From Eonycteris spelaea (Eukaryota > Chordata > Mammalia > Chiroptera > Pteropodidae), in the NCBI GenBank assembly GCA_003508835.1, contig PUFA01000548.1, positions 1 through 64,000 of the forward strand: a DNA stretch of 64,000 bases, read 5' to 3'. Numbering within the stretch: the stretch's first letter is position 1; each line of letters begins with the position of its first letter. The translations under genes were made by a program, and so were the position numbers. Positions 48,490 through 60,948 of the stretch are shown in pieces. Under the pieces are notes generated by a model, which did not search any database, was not told where the DNA came from, and saw only the letters and a list, made by a program, of their open reading frames with translations.

Positions 48490-49047
48490 TATAGATATTT
48501 AATCAATGCTCTACTCTCAGTTTCTGTTTCTGTCTGTGTTAGCAAACATTTTCTGTAGCATTTGCTCAGATTCCCCTGGGCCTCTATGGTTTTTGGTCTC
48601 GGAGGCTATGTACGAAGGACCTTCTGTGTTGAGTGATGGAGGCTGCACCTCAGCCCTTGGGTTTTGCAACTGCGACCAGTAAAAAATCAACTCTTATTTT
48701 CTGCCATCCTCGTTTTTCTGCCTTTTGCCCTGATGACTGGGCCCTGCCACCAGCCATGGGAGCTCACAGTTTTCCCAGGCAGGGCTGTTCAGGGAACTTG
48801 CCACACCTTCTCCTCTCCCTCTCCTCCTACAGTAGCTCTGGCAGCTGCGAGAGGCAGCTTCTTTATTTCTCCCAGTCACTGCATGACACTCGATTCTGAC
48901 CTGTGGTAGCTCTTATGTACAGATCCATGCTCAGACATGCTGGTGTGCAGTTTGGATGTTTTTTGTTGAGTTTTAGTTGTTTAGCTATTGTTGTTTCTAG
49001 GGGAGAGATCTGGGGATGTCTTTCATTCCATGTTTCCCCTTTCTTCT
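48490..49047 (-). promoter_or_regulatory. L1 family B 5' UTR (promoter region of B4)
   Basis: This is the 5' UTR of B4, where L1 carries its internal promoter. It is richer in G+C than the rest of the element (48600-48880 especially) and matches the B3 5' UTR at 34262-34900 in reverse complement. Whether any promoter activity survives cannot be told from sequence. Confidence 0.6.
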
Positions 49048-50715
49048 CCCTCTAATTTACTCTTAATCTTAGATATTGTGTTCATTTTGAACTAGTTTCC
49101 TTTTATATTTTTTCATGTCCCTTTTTATGTTTTCTATCTTTTTGTTAACGTCTCACTGAGTTCATCTACTCTTCCCTGTATTCGTTAAGTGTCTTTATAA
49201 CCAGTGTTTTTAACTCTGCATCGGGTAGATTGCTTATCTCCATTTTGTTGATTTTTTTTTCTTGAGCTTTGCTCTGTTTTTTTTTTTTTTTTTCATATGG
49301 GACATGTTTGTCTCTCCATGTTGATTGCCTCCCTAAGTTTGTTTCTATGTGTTAGGAGGGTCTTAGTAGAGTGGCCTTATGTAGTAGGTGTCCTGTTGGG
49401 CCCAGTGGCACAGTCTTTCCTAGTCACCTAAACAAGTGCTCAAGGTGTGTCCCTTGTGTGAGTTGAGTGTACCCTCCTGTTGTAGTTGAACCTTGGTTGC
49501 TGTTTGTACATTGATGGGATGCATTGACCTTCTGGTTGATTGGTATTGAGAACTGGCCTCTGAGGGGCCAGTCCTAAGGAGCATGATTCACTTTAAAAGG
49601 ACATTGGTGCCTCTCCAGTCTGTTATTAAGGTGTGTCCTCCTCAGATGGACCCTTGGGGGTTCTCTGGCTTTGGCTGTGATTGAAGCAGGCTACTGTGTG
49701 TGCCAGCTAAGGGCTCCTGGGAAGGGCCCAGCCACAGGCCAGTTTCAGTTGCAGCCTATACACTTCCAGGACAACCTGTTGTAAGAGTCATCAAACAATC
49801 TGTGGATGGCTGCCACTTCTGTTGAGCTTAGAGGTGCTTCAAGAGTCCAGCCAGGAACTGAGACCTACTGTTGCTTGTGCCTGGTTTAGGGCTACTCAGA
49901 AATAGGTACAAGGAACACTGATGCCAGGTGCTGCTTCTTTGGGTTTTGCGAGCCTTGAGACATTTTAGGACCATCCCCAGCATGAGCATAAACAGAACAT
50001 TTGTTGAGAAAAACCACTGGAGGCAAGTTGGAAGGGGTGACCAATGTTAGCCAGTTTGATGTAGACTCAGATAGGGTAGCTGCCTGTCTCCATATGCTGA
50101 GAGTTGAGATGGCTCAACAAAGGAACAATGAACACTACCAGCACTTCTGTCTGGAGGAAAGTTGCTTCTCTAGCCCTTAAGCCAGACAACTCAGTTCCTC
50201 CCTGCATGTCCCGGGCACTCTTTGAGCAGCTCTGTCAGCACTGGAGTGCAAAGCAAGTGAGTCCATCACAGAGTAAGTTTGCTTTCCAGTCCTTTAAGAG
50301 TAATGTCTGTGACCCCCGCAAGCTTCCCTCTCACTCAGCCACAATCTCCCCTGTTTTTTCACAGCCAGAGATTGTGAGGACTTATCTTCCTGGTACTAGA
50401 ACACATGACTGGGGAGTTTAGTGTGGGGCTAGGACCCCTTGATCCTCTGGAGGCACCTTTGCAGCTAGGATAACCCTCCTGGCTCTTGATCCCTCATGAT
50501 TCTCTGATAATTGTTGTGCAATTGGCCTATTTTGCATCTCCTCTCCTCCTACCAGTCTCAGGGTTACCGTCTTATGTATGTCCCAGTTGTATGACATCTG
50601 TTCAGCCAGACCTCAGGTGACTCCCAGTGATGATTGCTCTGCAGTTTAATTGTAATTTTAATGTTTGAGAGGAAGCGAACATAGCACTCTACCTTCTGAA
50701 CTATCTTGACTGGAA
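49048..50715 (-). mobile_element. LINE-1 family A 5' part, continuation of copy A6
   Basis: Resumes A6 after the B4 insertion. It begins with the second copy of the B4 target (49048-49064), then the ORF1 N-terminal coiled-coil region (to about 49320), then a ~1.4-kb 5' UTR ending near 50715 ('gaactatcttgactggaatc', antisense of the family A 5' end). A T run of 17 at 49277-49293 lies in it. Confidence 0.88.
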
Positions 50716-51042
50716 TCCTGATCTTTATATGTTCTTAATATATATTTGCCAGAAATGTTTATTCAGTTATTTTTCCTTAGGTTATGACTTATATTTTTAT
50801 TATCTTAGTAGTGTCATTCATAAAACAAAAGTTCTTGTTTTTATTTTTTATTTCGATAAAGTTTATTTCATTGTATTTTTCTTAATATCTTTCCTTTGGT
50901 GCCAAAGCTTATAATTTGATGCTTAATCTGAAGAAAGTTTTTTCCTATGTTTTAATTAACTTTTATACCATACAATTTTACACTTAGTTCTATGATCCAT
51001 TTTAGCTAATTTTTAGATAGCACTGGACAGAGAATATATATA
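50716..51042. other. unassigned AT-rich DNA
   Basis: No gene or recognised repeat is seen between A6 and the MER2-like element. Confidence 0.5.
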
Positions 51043-51355
51043 CAGTTGATCCTTGAACAATATAGGACTGAACCACACAGGTCAACTTTTATGTGGATTA
51101 AAAAAAATAAAAACAGTAAATGTATTTTCCTTTTTCTTTATGATTTTCTTTATTACATTTTTCACTAGTTTACTTTATTGTAAGAATACAGTATATAATA
51201 CATATAAAACACAAAATAAAGTATTAATCAAAAAAGATTAATTTTTGTTAACAGTGGGCTATTAGTAGTTAAGTTTTTGAGGAGTCCAAATTATACATAG
51301 AAATTTTTACTGCAGGTGGTTCTGTACTCTAACCTTGCATTGTTTAATGTACTAC
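51043..51355 (+). mobile_element. MER2-like (Tigger-type) DNA transposon
   Basis: It begins 'cagttgatccttgaacaata' directly after TA, contains 'cttactttattgtaagaata', 'cagtatataatacatataaa' and 'gggctattagtagttaagtt', and ends near 'ttgcattgtttaatgtacta', an inverted copy of its start. The left flank TA fits the TA target of the Tc1/mariner superfamily. It is non-coding, ancient and internally shortened. Confidence 0.85.
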
Positions 51356-51959
51356 AGGAAAATACTATTCAATTATTGCATTAAAAACATTCCTTTAAAT
51401 TTAACATTTTTTTCATTAAGACGTCTTAACAAACTTGATATGGAAAGAAACATCCATAACCTGATAAAAATATACATCAAAAGGCTTATTAATTTTTATA
51501 CTTAGTGGTGAAAAACAGGCAATTGCAGTTAATGACAACATGAAATAACTTGCCCCATCATGTAATTTTAACATTATATTAAAGAAAATAATTATAAGTA
51601 ATAGAATTAAAAAGAAAAATCAAAATCATTATTCACAAGCAAATATGATGATTTATACAATAGAAACATTCTAAGAAATCTATAGATACATTATTATAAT
51701 TAAGAATTGAAAAATTTAATCCAACAAGGTATGTATAAAAGATCAATAAAATCAAATAAAATTAATATAATCAACAAAACCAATAAAATTCCTATACTTT
51801 ATATATACCCATATAGAAAATATAATTTAAAATGATCCCATTCACAATAGCAATATAACAACAATAGGGGAGACAAACTATAACAAAAAACAGTAAAATA
51901 TATGTAAATACACAGAAAGTAATAGGGCTATAGAAGTAAAAAGCCAGTATCTAGGGAGA
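51356..51959. other. unassigned AT-rich DNA
   Basis: No gene or recognised repeat is seen. Confidence 0.5.
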
Positions 51960-52140
51960 GTTACCAGGACTGCCAGGACATAGTGCAGTCAGAGCAGACT
52001 TCACTGAGAATATGACATTTGAGCAAAGACTTGAAGAAGGTAACATAGGTAGTCAAAATGAAATGTATCATAGCCAGAAGGAACATAGTACCGACTCTAA
52101 AGATGAGAGCATGAATAACTTATCTGAGGAACAGCAAAAA
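51960..52140 (+). repeat. ancient dispersed mammalian repeat, class not assigned
   Basis: 'cagacttcactgagaatatg', 'acatttgagcaaagacttga' and 'atctgaggaacagcaaa' follow a very common mammalian interspersed repeat that I recognise but cannot name with certainty. A related fragment lies at 59085-59260. Confidence 0.5.
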
Positions 52141-52799
52141 GTATATGGCTTGATGTTGCTGACATATGTGCAATAAACACATGATGAGATGGTCACTGAA
52201 GTGAAATTGGGAACAGTGCAAATACCTATAAATTAGTAACATAGATAACTTGTGATATGTCCATTTATAAAATGCAATATATACAGCTATGAGAAAAAAT
52301 GTTAGTTCTAAATTTGTCAACATAGATAACTCCAATACAAAAACTTGAGTAAAACAGCAAGTTTTAAAATATATATGAGTAATTATTAAATGTATAACTG
52401 CATGGAATCTAACTTTTATGGTATTAGGTATATTGCTTATAATACATGTTTACAGAGAAAATGAAATTGCATGAACAAGAAGAACACACTACTCAGCAGT
52501 TTAAGTGGTTCTTCCAACGGAAGCAAATTTGAATTAGTGAGAAACTGAAAAGAACCTTATTCCATCTGTAACGATTTATTTTTAATAGACCTGAATCAAC
52601 CAAGCAAAACATTATCATTTATTAAATCTTGGTGGTGGATATTGAGTACTTGATATGTTATTATTCACTTTATGTGCTCTAACACATTTTATGATCTAAA
52701 ATAACTACAATTAATCCAAAAGTTTCTCTGTATAAGTAAGCTTTTAGGTATCTGGGTTGCTACCAAATATAACTATTTTTATTTTTCATGTCTATTTTA
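52141..52799. other. unassigned AT-rich DNA
   Basis: No gene or confident repeat is seen. Confidence 0.5.
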
Positions 52800-52915
52800 C
52801 TACAACTGTAAGTCTTTAAGGAGATAGGTAATATTAACTTCATGTATGCAGTTCCTAAAATGCCTAGTGTAGTGTCTTAATATGGAATAAATATTTGATA
52901 AACCTGAAAGAATTA
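52800..52915 (+). mobile_element. LINE-2 (L2) 3' end fragment
   Basis: 'actgtaagtctttaaggaga', 'aaaatgcctagtgtagtgtc' and 'atggaataaatatttgataa' follow the conserved L2 3' end. The fragment is short and ancient. Confidence 0.75.
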
Positions 52916-53925
52916 TTAAAATCCATGTAATCAATATACCTCTAACAGACGCCAGGGATTTTCCTCATGTTTGTGACTAGAATGATTGATTTACAGTAAA
53001 GAAGACAAGTATATGAGAGTTTGAATGTTTATAAATGTAACATTCAGTTCTAGTTAAAAAAAAAAAAAACAAAGAAAAAACAAAAAATCAGGGGGCCAAT
53101 TTTCCTGAGTGTAGTGAAGAATATGTAGTTTGGAAGGGTTGAACACCTAAAATATAATAAATTAGAAGCATGTATGTTAGTTTTAAAGCCAGGGCTCACT
53201 ACACTACCCTTACAGAACAGACGTGCGAGAAGGCAGTCCCTTCCTGGTCAGTGCTCATAAAGTAATAAAGGTAGTAAGCTAAAATGAAAGAAAATGGTTC
53301 AGGGAGATGGGTATTTACTGACATGTTAGCAATTTTTAACTGATAATGAAGATCACTCTGCACAAAGAAATTATGTGCCTTTCTGTGTGTTCATTCTGTA
53401 TATTTGATTTTAACAGCTGGAATGAGGTTAGCCAGATAACAACTAAGTTATGAGGTTTATCTTTATTTCAAAGCACTGATTTTACAAAACTATAAGTGGC
53501 AATTCAAAATGTGTAACATTTGGTTGTTGGAAAGACATGCTCAGCTTGAAAAGTTGAACTTTATTTTTCAAACTACAAAAAACTCAAAAAATGCATGGCA
53601 TCTCTATGAAGAAAACTCACCTTTCATTTATGCATGATTGAAGACATTCATAGAATAACACAATACATATAGGATTGGTTTCTTAATGCAAATCATTATT
53701 GCCATGGATACTAATCATGTTTTTCAAATAATTACCAAAATTTTCAGTTCTACTAAGTGAAAATTTTTATGGCAATTGGTGTATGTGTGTGTGTGTATAG
53801 TAAATACATATATTACATATGTATATTGCATATACATATGTATATGAAAAATGGGAAAATATCAATGAGATATTAGTAATTAACTTTTAATTTGATGCCT
53901 CAAATATTTTTACCTTTATTTTTAC
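52916..53925. other. unassigned DNA with a short hairpin
   Basis: No gene is seen. An A run with interruptions lies at 53055-53090. A TG run and an inverted repeat lie at 53780-53842. Confidence 0.5.
53814..53842. repeat. perfect 13-bp inverted repeat with 3-nt spacer
   Basis: Arms 'tacatatgtatat' (53814-53826) and 'atatacatatgta' (53830-53842) flank 'tgc'. It follows a short TG run and is probably a product of TG/TA microsatellite evolution. Confidence 0.9.
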
Positions 53926-54638
53926 TTTTAAAAAAATTTTTCCTCTCTCCCCGGCTTCATTGAAACATATAGACAATTAGTTGCTCATATTTACATTGTA
54001 AATTCAATGAATTGTTTTCAAATCAGTTTGGCATACAATAATATATTCATTTCAGTTGTACAGCACAGTCATATAGAAATCTATAAACTCACAAAGTGAT
54101 CACCCATAATAAATCTAGTATCCCCTCTTCTCTTACATTTTATTACACATTATTAAATATTTTTCCTTATGCTATACTTTATATCTCCATTTCTATTTTG
54201 TAACTAACCTATTTGTACTTCTTAATCTCTTTGCCCCTTTTCTGCAGAACCTCACCAATCCCCTTCCCATTTAGTAGCCCTCAAATATTCTCTGTATCTA
54301 TAAGTTTATTTCAATTTTGTTGTTAGTGTTATTTTGTCCTTTCAGATTTCACATGTACATTAAAATCATGTGATATTGTCTTTCTCCATCTGAGCAGTTT
54401 CATTGAGAGCAATACCCTCTAGGTCCATCTAAGCGATGTCTTTTCTAGTCTCTGTGTGTTTTTTTAATCTAAAGTGAGTCTCTTGTAAACAGCACATGTA
54501 GGGTCTTGATTTCTATCCATTCAGCCACCCTATCTTTTGCTTGGAACACTTAATTTTTTTTTTTCCATTTGAGGTACATGTTGATGGAATGTAGTTATTA
54601 TCTTCTTTTATTGCATGTTTTGATACATTGTTTTCTTC

Positions 54639-55049
54639 TTAAAGAAGTCCCTGCAAACATTTCTTGTAATATTGTCTTGGATTGATAAATTCCTTTAGCT
54701 TATTTTTTGTTGGGAAGCTCTTTATCTGTCCTTTCACTCTTAATGATAGTTTTGCTGGAAAAGAAATTCTTGGGTGTGTTTTCATCACATGCATATTCTG
54801 TGCCAAGCCCTTCCCATCCTGCATAGCTTCTTTTGAGAAATCAGCTGCCAGTCTTATGGGTGCTCTCTCCTTGTAGGTAGCTAACTGCTTTTCTCGTGTT
54901 GCTTTTAATATTTTTGTATTTAACCTTCGGAATTTTAATGATGATGTGTCTTTTTTGTGGAATTCTTTAGGTTCCTCTTTTTTGGGAACTCTCTGAGCTT
55001 CCTGGGGTTGTATGTATATTTCCTTCACTGGGTTAGGGAAGTTTTCCAT
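54639..55049 (-). pseudogene. L1 ORF1 C-terminal part of copy A7, 136 codons open
   Basis: The frame covers the middle and C-terminal domains: 'MENFPNPVKEIYIQPQEAQR' at the start, then a frame-shifted stretch where 'TPRHIIIK' would be expected, then 'KATREKQLATYKE', 'APIRLAADFSKEAMQ', 'RISFPAKLSLRVKGQIKSFP', 'KLKEFI' and a terminal 'LQGLL'. Two compensating indels appear to keep it open. The coiled coil lies upstream (55050-55480) in other frames. It is the best preserved family A ORF1 here. Confidence 0.85.
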
Positions 55050-55499
55050 AATTATTTCCTCAAATAGCTCTTCAACGTCTTGTTTTCCTTCAGGTACCCC
55101 TATGAAATGGATATTTTTACATTTAATTCTGTCTCATAGGCTCCTGAAATTATTATTATAGTCTTGGCTTTTTTCTTGTTGTTCTGATTAAGTGTCCTTG
55201 GAGTCCCCATCCTCTATGTCGGTGGTTTGATCCTCTTCTTTATGCACTGGTGTTCATCCCCTCTAATATATTTCTTGTCTCAGACAATGTGTTCTTCATT
55301 TCTGACTGGTTCCTTTATAATTTCCATTTCCTTTTAAATTTTTTTAATCTCTCTGTTAAAGTTTTCATTCAATTCATCTACTCTTGCCCTAAGTTCACTT
55401 GAGCATCTTTATAACCAGTCTTTCAAACACACATCTGTTAGATTGCTTGTCTCTGTTATTCTTGTATCTCTGTTCTGTTCTCTCATATGGTTTCTGCTT

Positions 55500-56400
55500 C
55501 TTTGTCTTCTCATCTTGGCTGCCTTCTATGTCTGTTTCATACATACTAAACAAACTCATAAGTCTCCTGGTATTTATTGAGCTTTGGAAGTGGTGACCAT
55601 GGCACAGTCCTGAGAGAGGTTCAGCTGCAGGCAAGTTTAGGCCCAGGCTGTGGCACCACTGGAGCCACCTGTTAAGATTCAGCAAACAATCCACAGATGT
55701 TGTGCTTATAGTTGCCTCAAGAGGCCATGCTAGAAACTGGTCAGCTGCATCAGTGTGAGTCTAGGCTCTGCTCAGCAAGGGAACCTGACTCCCTGAGAAA
55801 TACACTTGTTGTGGCTTGGCGTGGTGTGAGTTAGGAGGTCAAGTTTCATGGAATCCTCTGATTGAGCTGCATCAATTATCCAGTTAGATGAAACCTCAAG
55901 CTATGTCCTGGGCCACACACAGGTATTGGTTGAAGGGCTTAACAAAGGAACAATGGATACTGCCAGCACCTTGCCCAGGAGAGATCTTTGCCTCTGTTCC
56001 TCTCTCTGACAACTCAGTGTTCCCCTGTAAGTCCCTGGTTCCCCTGTGTAGCTGACTGAGCACTGGTGCTCAGAAGCAATAAGCATGTCACTACGAGAGT
56101 CTGCTGGTGGATAAGCCCCTTGAAAGGTCTTCTGCTGCTGCCAGCTGCCACTGCCACTGCTGTTGCCAGCTGCCACTGCCACAGCCTCTGTCTCACTCAG
56201 CCACTCAGGACCAGGCAGCCTTATGTCTTTGTGGCCTCTTAACTTCTCCTGTTGCAGCTTGATCAATTATTTCTTTTCCTAGTTATAGTGCTTCTGTTCA
56301 TCTAAATCCCAGGTGACCTTTGCCTGCTGTTGCTCTGTGTTTCTGTCACAACTTTAATTGGTCATAAGAGGGATGAACAAACCTCTATATTCTATGCCAT
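55500..56400 (-). promoter_or_regulatory. L1 family A 5' UTR (A7)
   Basis: Minus-strand 5' UTR, GC-richer than the surroundings. A short imperfect tandem repeat near 56130-56185 reads 'gctgccagctgccactgcca' and then recurs after 'ctgctgtt'. The 121-codon frame at 55901-56266 is a by-product of this GC-rich DNA. Confidence 0.6.
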
Positions 56401-56659
56401 CCCCCCTTATGCCTAAAACATTGAAACAGTGTTTTATCTAAGCTTATTTAGTAGAAATGTTTTCTACGAATAAGAACAAAGACAATCTAAGGGATTCGTG
56501 TGCACTGTACATGATTTTAAGAAGTAAGATTGAGATATTTCAGTCAATGTTCTGAATGACTAATAACTTTCTAGACAGACTAACCTGGCTCTAGTGGTGC
56601 ACTAGTATTGCATTGCTAGTTTAGAATCAGCTTTCCCCTGTGGAACTATGAAATTGGGA
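56401..56659. other. unassigned DNA
   Basis: Nothing recognised between A7 and the MIR fragment. Confidence 0.5.
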
Positions 56660-56765
56660 CGGAGACATTGAGTTTGAGGACTCATTTACTTATGAGGAAA
56701 CAGAGATTCAGAGAAATTAAGTAACTTGCCAAAGGACACCAACATGTTGAAAATAAAATCAATAT
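56660..56765 (+). mobile_element. MIR fragment
   Basis: 'atgaggaaacagagattcag' then 'agaaattaagtaacttgcca' is the conserved MIR core/tail. MIR is an ancient tRNA-derived SINE. Confidence 0.75.
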
Positions 56766-58139
56766 GAGGGTGATTAGAAATTCCTCCTGTGGGACACAGA
56801 AGCAGATGTATATAACTTGACATGGCCAATTGAGTCACATGGACTTCCCAGAATTTTATGTATATAAAAACATAGTGGACAACCTGCCAATTATGAATCT
56901 ATGTAGAAAATAAATCTGTAACAAACCTAGAATCTTCAGCCTTTAGTAACTTCTAAATCCTAGACAAAAGGATTTAAGAAGTTAAAATGTAGATGACTAT
57001 TTTCATTTCTTTCTTTAAGTTTGACTTTCAAAATATGAAGTGGATCTTAAGTTTAGAGTCAAGTTTGTAAATTGTATTAAAGATAGATTTTTTAAAAGAA
57101 TGTTACTTAAGATAGACTCTTGTCAAAGGAGTGCATAATTTAAAAAAAGCATATCATGTTGACAGGACACTGGCTAACTTGACAGGAAGAAGCGATTCCA
57201 AAATATAATATATGAATGTAAGGAAATAGTGGTAAAAGGTAGAAAATTCACTTATTACTTTACATACACAAATAATTTTGCCATGTTGTCCTAATGTTTT
57301 CATGTCTTTTTTTTTCCCCTAAAGCTATGTTTATAGTTGATAAGCTACATTCAATTGTTGAGATTTTGTGTTTGACCTCAGTCTTTTTGGTCATTTTTTC
57401 ATTAATATTTTTTTCTTTCTTTCAAAAAGGCTATTAAGATTATATTAGTTTCTTTGGAATAGCCTTTTACTCTCAGCACTATTTTTAGTTCTAAGGTATT
57501 ATAAAACCAACCAGAGACCTGCATGCTCCCACGTCACATTATCTGTCCTATCGACATAATCAAAACAGTTAATGAGACAGAAATAATTTATATTAAACTT
57601 TAGGAAGTGATTATGTTCTTTTTGAAGGTAGATATCTTTGATGTCTCAGGAATTTACACAAATTAAATAATGGAATATCAACATTTGCTACCAAATAAAA
57701 TGTATTCATCTCCCTTATATCTTTAGCATTATGTTAAATTTTCCTATATTCTCCTTCTTAAATATTGGTAATAAAAGTGGAAAGAAAAAAATAATTTATT
57801 ATTACTTAGTAATCAAATTCCTGATTGACAAATATTTCGCAGTGTCTTTAATATCTTTAGGAGCAAGGCTCATGCATACAATTTACTTAAGTAAACAACA
57901 AAATGTATGTTGTTTATTTGAAATTAAATTTAACTGGTATCTTATATTTTATCTGGCAACTCTATTACTAATTAAGCTTTCTGTCTCTTGCTACTTATGA
58001 TTTTTAAAAGGTATTTCATGGCACTTGGTATACATCCCCTTTTACAGATATTTTCATTTTGTTTTACTGAGATTTGTTTTTCTTTTGACCATTTATTGGT
58101 AATGACAATAATCCCCTATACCAAAATTAGTTTAACATT
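56766..58139. other. unassigned AT-rich DNA
   Basis: No gene or confident repeat. Frames at 57731-58000 and 57988-58173 lack domains. Confidence 0.5.
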
Positions 58140-58325
58140 TTACAGTTATTCCAAGATTTATTATTTCATTTGATCCTCACAAAATCCTGTGATGTTAATA
58201 GGAATATTGCACTTTATAAATGATGAAACAGAACTTGTACAAGTTTCCTGACTTGCCCAAAAGTCATATGTTGTTAGTAGTGGACAACAGATTCAATCCA
58301 GGTTTGGAGTATTCTCTAGAACACA
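58140..58325 (+). mobile_element. MIR element
   Basis: 'tttgatcctcacaaaatcct', 'ataaatgatgaaacagaact', 'tgacttgcccaaaagtcata' and 'attcaatccaggtttgg' follow the MIR order. It is longer than the fragment at 56660. Confidence 0.8.
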
Positions 58326-58706
58326 CTTTGTAGAATACGTATATAGCGTTCCAAAACTATTTAAATCAAAAGCATAAACATTAAAAACATTACTTGAGCA
58401 ATCTTCAGATATATTTATGAATTACATAATATATCTTACATCTTTACCTCATAAAAGTAAAACTTTTCTTTCTTTTTCACATTTCCAGTACAGCAGTACT
58501 ACTTACCAATTCTAACCAGGGACATAGAATTATAAATGTTGTTTCCTGCAAACACTTTCTTAATTACATTAAAAAGTAATTACCTCTTGAAGTTTTATGG
58601 TAATCTAGCTGTATGGTGATAAACAAAATGGACAGCGGCTATAGGTTAGTTCTCATAAAATATAATATAAAAAGTTTCTGATGTCTGTAATAGGCATTCA
58701 TTAAAA

Positions 58707-58830
58707 GCTCGCTCGCTCTCTCTCTCTCCTTCTCTCTCTCTCTCTCTCTCTCTGTCTCTGTCTGTATGATGTATGTGTGTATGTATGTGTATATATTATA
58801 TATATAGAATATATGTATATACACACACAC
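58707..58830. repeat. (TC)n array followed by TG/TA repeats
   Basis: GCTC units lead into about 24 TC units with 'cc' and 'tgtc' interruptions, then TATG/TG and TA runs. It encodes artefactual Arg-Glu repeats on the minus strand. Confidence 0.95.
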
Positions 58831-58831
58831 G

Positions 58832-59260
58832 CATTTAACAAGTATTTATTGATAACTCTAAGTATCTTATTTATGCCTTTGAGATAAAATGAGCATAACA
58901 CAGCTTTCTGTAAGTTCTGAGGAAAAAAGACAAAAAAAGGAAAGGAGAACAAATTATGCACGATCTTGTTTTCATAAGCTTGCTTCCTATAGGGCACAGA
59001 GTATGAAAAATGTATTGTGTATTTTAAAAGTTAGAGCCCTGTCAATGATGATAGGCTTTGCAATTTGACTTAACAACCAAGGGGGATGCAGAGAGAAAGG
59101 AAAGAGAGGAACAGTATGAGTAAAAGTGCTGAGATGGGAATGGACTCTTCTTATTCATGTGACCTTTGAATGCCAAGCTAAGATAATTAGATTGTATCTT
59201 ATAAGTATTGAATAGGGCACACCATGATGAAAGCAATGTTTTGGAAAGATCATCGTGTTA
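58832..59260 (+). repeat. ancient dispersed mammalian repeat, class not assigned
   Basis: It opens with 'aacaagtatttattgataac' and later has 'gaacagtatgagtaaaagtg', 'tttgaatgccaagctaagat' and 'gaaagatcatcgtgttagct', in the order of the same common repeat as 51960-52140. Divergence is high. Confidence 0.5.
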
Positions 59261-60365
59261 GCTACCTAAGGTCTGTATGTATAGCCCAACACCCCTCTAG
59301 CGCACACAGTCTTTGAAGAAGCCACATTCTTGTTTTGTTTTCTGTGCACCTGTGCCAAATTCATAGACTGAAACTTAAATAACTGGCTTGTTAGTGTGGG
59401 GAGGATAATTCTGGTATCTCAAATCTTAGAATCTCAGCTTTATTCAAACCAAATGGTGTTGGAGGTGGGGGCAGGAAGTGGGAAGGACACAATGACAAGA
59501 ACTCTGGTGAAAGGTGTGAGCTAGGGAACATTTCGTTAGTCATTTCTTTTATATTATCAGAGACTCAGTCAATGGGGGTAGGAAAAACATTTTTTCCAGT
59601 ACAGTATATGAATATTAGGTGAAAGACTGCAAATTGCACCAGAAGTTGAACATATCTATTTCCCATTGTATATTTAGAAGAAGGATTCTTCCAGTGTTAA
59701 CTGGAATGAGAGTGCAGCCATGTAATGTCCAGTGCTTGGACTATATAATGGTAGCTTTCTTTGAAAATGAATAGAGAAGAAAGCTACATAGCAACAATGG
59801 CAAAACGACATAGAGCCTGGGAAGAAATTATTATTTTCCCAAAGATTTGGAGGCTAAAATATGAATTTGGTAAATTAATTCCTATAAAAACAAAACAAAA
59901 CAAACAAAAAGTAATACAGTGCTATAATCTCCATCAAAATAAACATATTTAGATCCTCTGAAATGAAGTAAAAGGCTAAAAAGAGAGAAATCTGAAATGA
60001 ATAGACAATTGATTAAGATAGGAATGGGTAAACTACAAGGAAACTAAGAAAATTAAAATGAGTAATGAAATCTGCACTGGAGGCTCTAAAAGTTACAATC
60101 ATGTATGTAAAAATTACATTAATGATATTGAGAATGTATTCCTTAATAAAAAATAGATAAATATTATGTTAGTAGTATGTAAATATGAAAGAGAAAGAAT
60201 AAAATCTAGCATAAGAAGAAAAAAGATTGATTATACCTGTAATAATAAAATAAATTGCCCTGATTAAAATTTTAAAAACCTGAAAAATTTAGTAAAGATA
60301 GCAATGTGGAAACATGCTCTTAACCTGTAAACTTTGGATTCCTCAGAAATAAACAAAGAGAGAGA
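59261..60365. other. unassigned AT-rich DNA
   Basis: No gene or recognised repeat is seen. The 63-codon frame at 59761 has no domain. Confidence 0.5.
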
Positions 60366-60930
60366 GTTGGGGACTCTGGGGGAGATGGTGGACTAGGTGA
60401 AAGCAGGGTTCGCCTCCTCCCAGGGCCACATTGTAATTACAACCAAATTATAAAATAATAAGTGTGGAGAATCACCTGAAATCCAGCCGATCATAACACT
60501 TATGTCTGATGATAAAGAAGTTGCCGCATTAAAGCCAGTAGGAGGGGCAAGTGTTCGAATTCAGATGGAAACAGCACCCACTGGTGGTGGAGGATCCGTG
60601 AGGGAGAGCATTGCCAGAGACTCCCCTGATTGACGGGGGATCCTGGCTTTATTTGGGGGGTCCCCAGCACAGGGGCCCAGCCCAGGGAAGAGGATATTCC
60701 AATAACTCTGTAAAAACTAGAGGGTTCCTGGCCTTCTGGGTAAGATAGGTGGAGACTGAAATCCTAGACTCCCTTTGAAGGACCCATGTACAGACTTTCT
60801 GACTTGTGGACTCTAACAAGGGATGCCGGTGGTGGGTTAGAGGTTCCCGTGGGATTCATACTAAGAAAGTCTGCATTACCTGGCATCAGAACAAGGGCTG
60901 GAAGGCAGCCACCATTGTGCCTTAGTCCAG

Positions 60931-60948
60931 CCCCCCCCCCCCCCCCCC
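60931..60948. repeat. (C)18 homopolymer
   Basis: Eighteen consecutive C residues in the A8 5' UTR. Long C runs are rare and error-prone, so the exact length may be an assembly artefact. Confidence 0.9.

Larger units (their letters stand above)
42768..49047 (-). mobile_element. full-length LINE-1 family B, nested in A6 (copy B4)
   Basis: The element is about 6.28 kb on the minus strand. It starts at 49047 with the 5' UTR ('gacatccccagatctctccc'), ORF1 begins near 48282, the inter-ORF spacer with a CA/TG array is near 47320-47360, ORF2 runs from about 46896 to about 43080, and the 3' UTR ends at a short T-rich stretch (antisense tail). A 17-bp target duplication encloses it, proving it inserted into A6 as one unit. 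It is full length but dead: frameshifts throughout, and the RT active-site motif is lost. It is the only complete L1 in the window. Confidence 0.92.
53926..56400 (-). mobile_element. LINE-1 family A, RT-less deletion derivative (copy A7, junction type B)
   Basis: The minus strand shows a 5' end near 56400, 5' UTR about 55500-56400, ORF1 about 54640-55480, a short piece of ORF2 endonuclease (about 54440-54600), then a join at 54430-54440 into 3' UTR (plus strand 'taccctctaggtccatctaa'). Compared in the sense direction, the join resembles that of A1: endonuclease 'aaaaga' followed by '..gctt.gat..acct..aggtat'. It lacks RT and all ORF2 C-terminal DNA. Length is about 2.5 kb. Confidence 0.85.
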
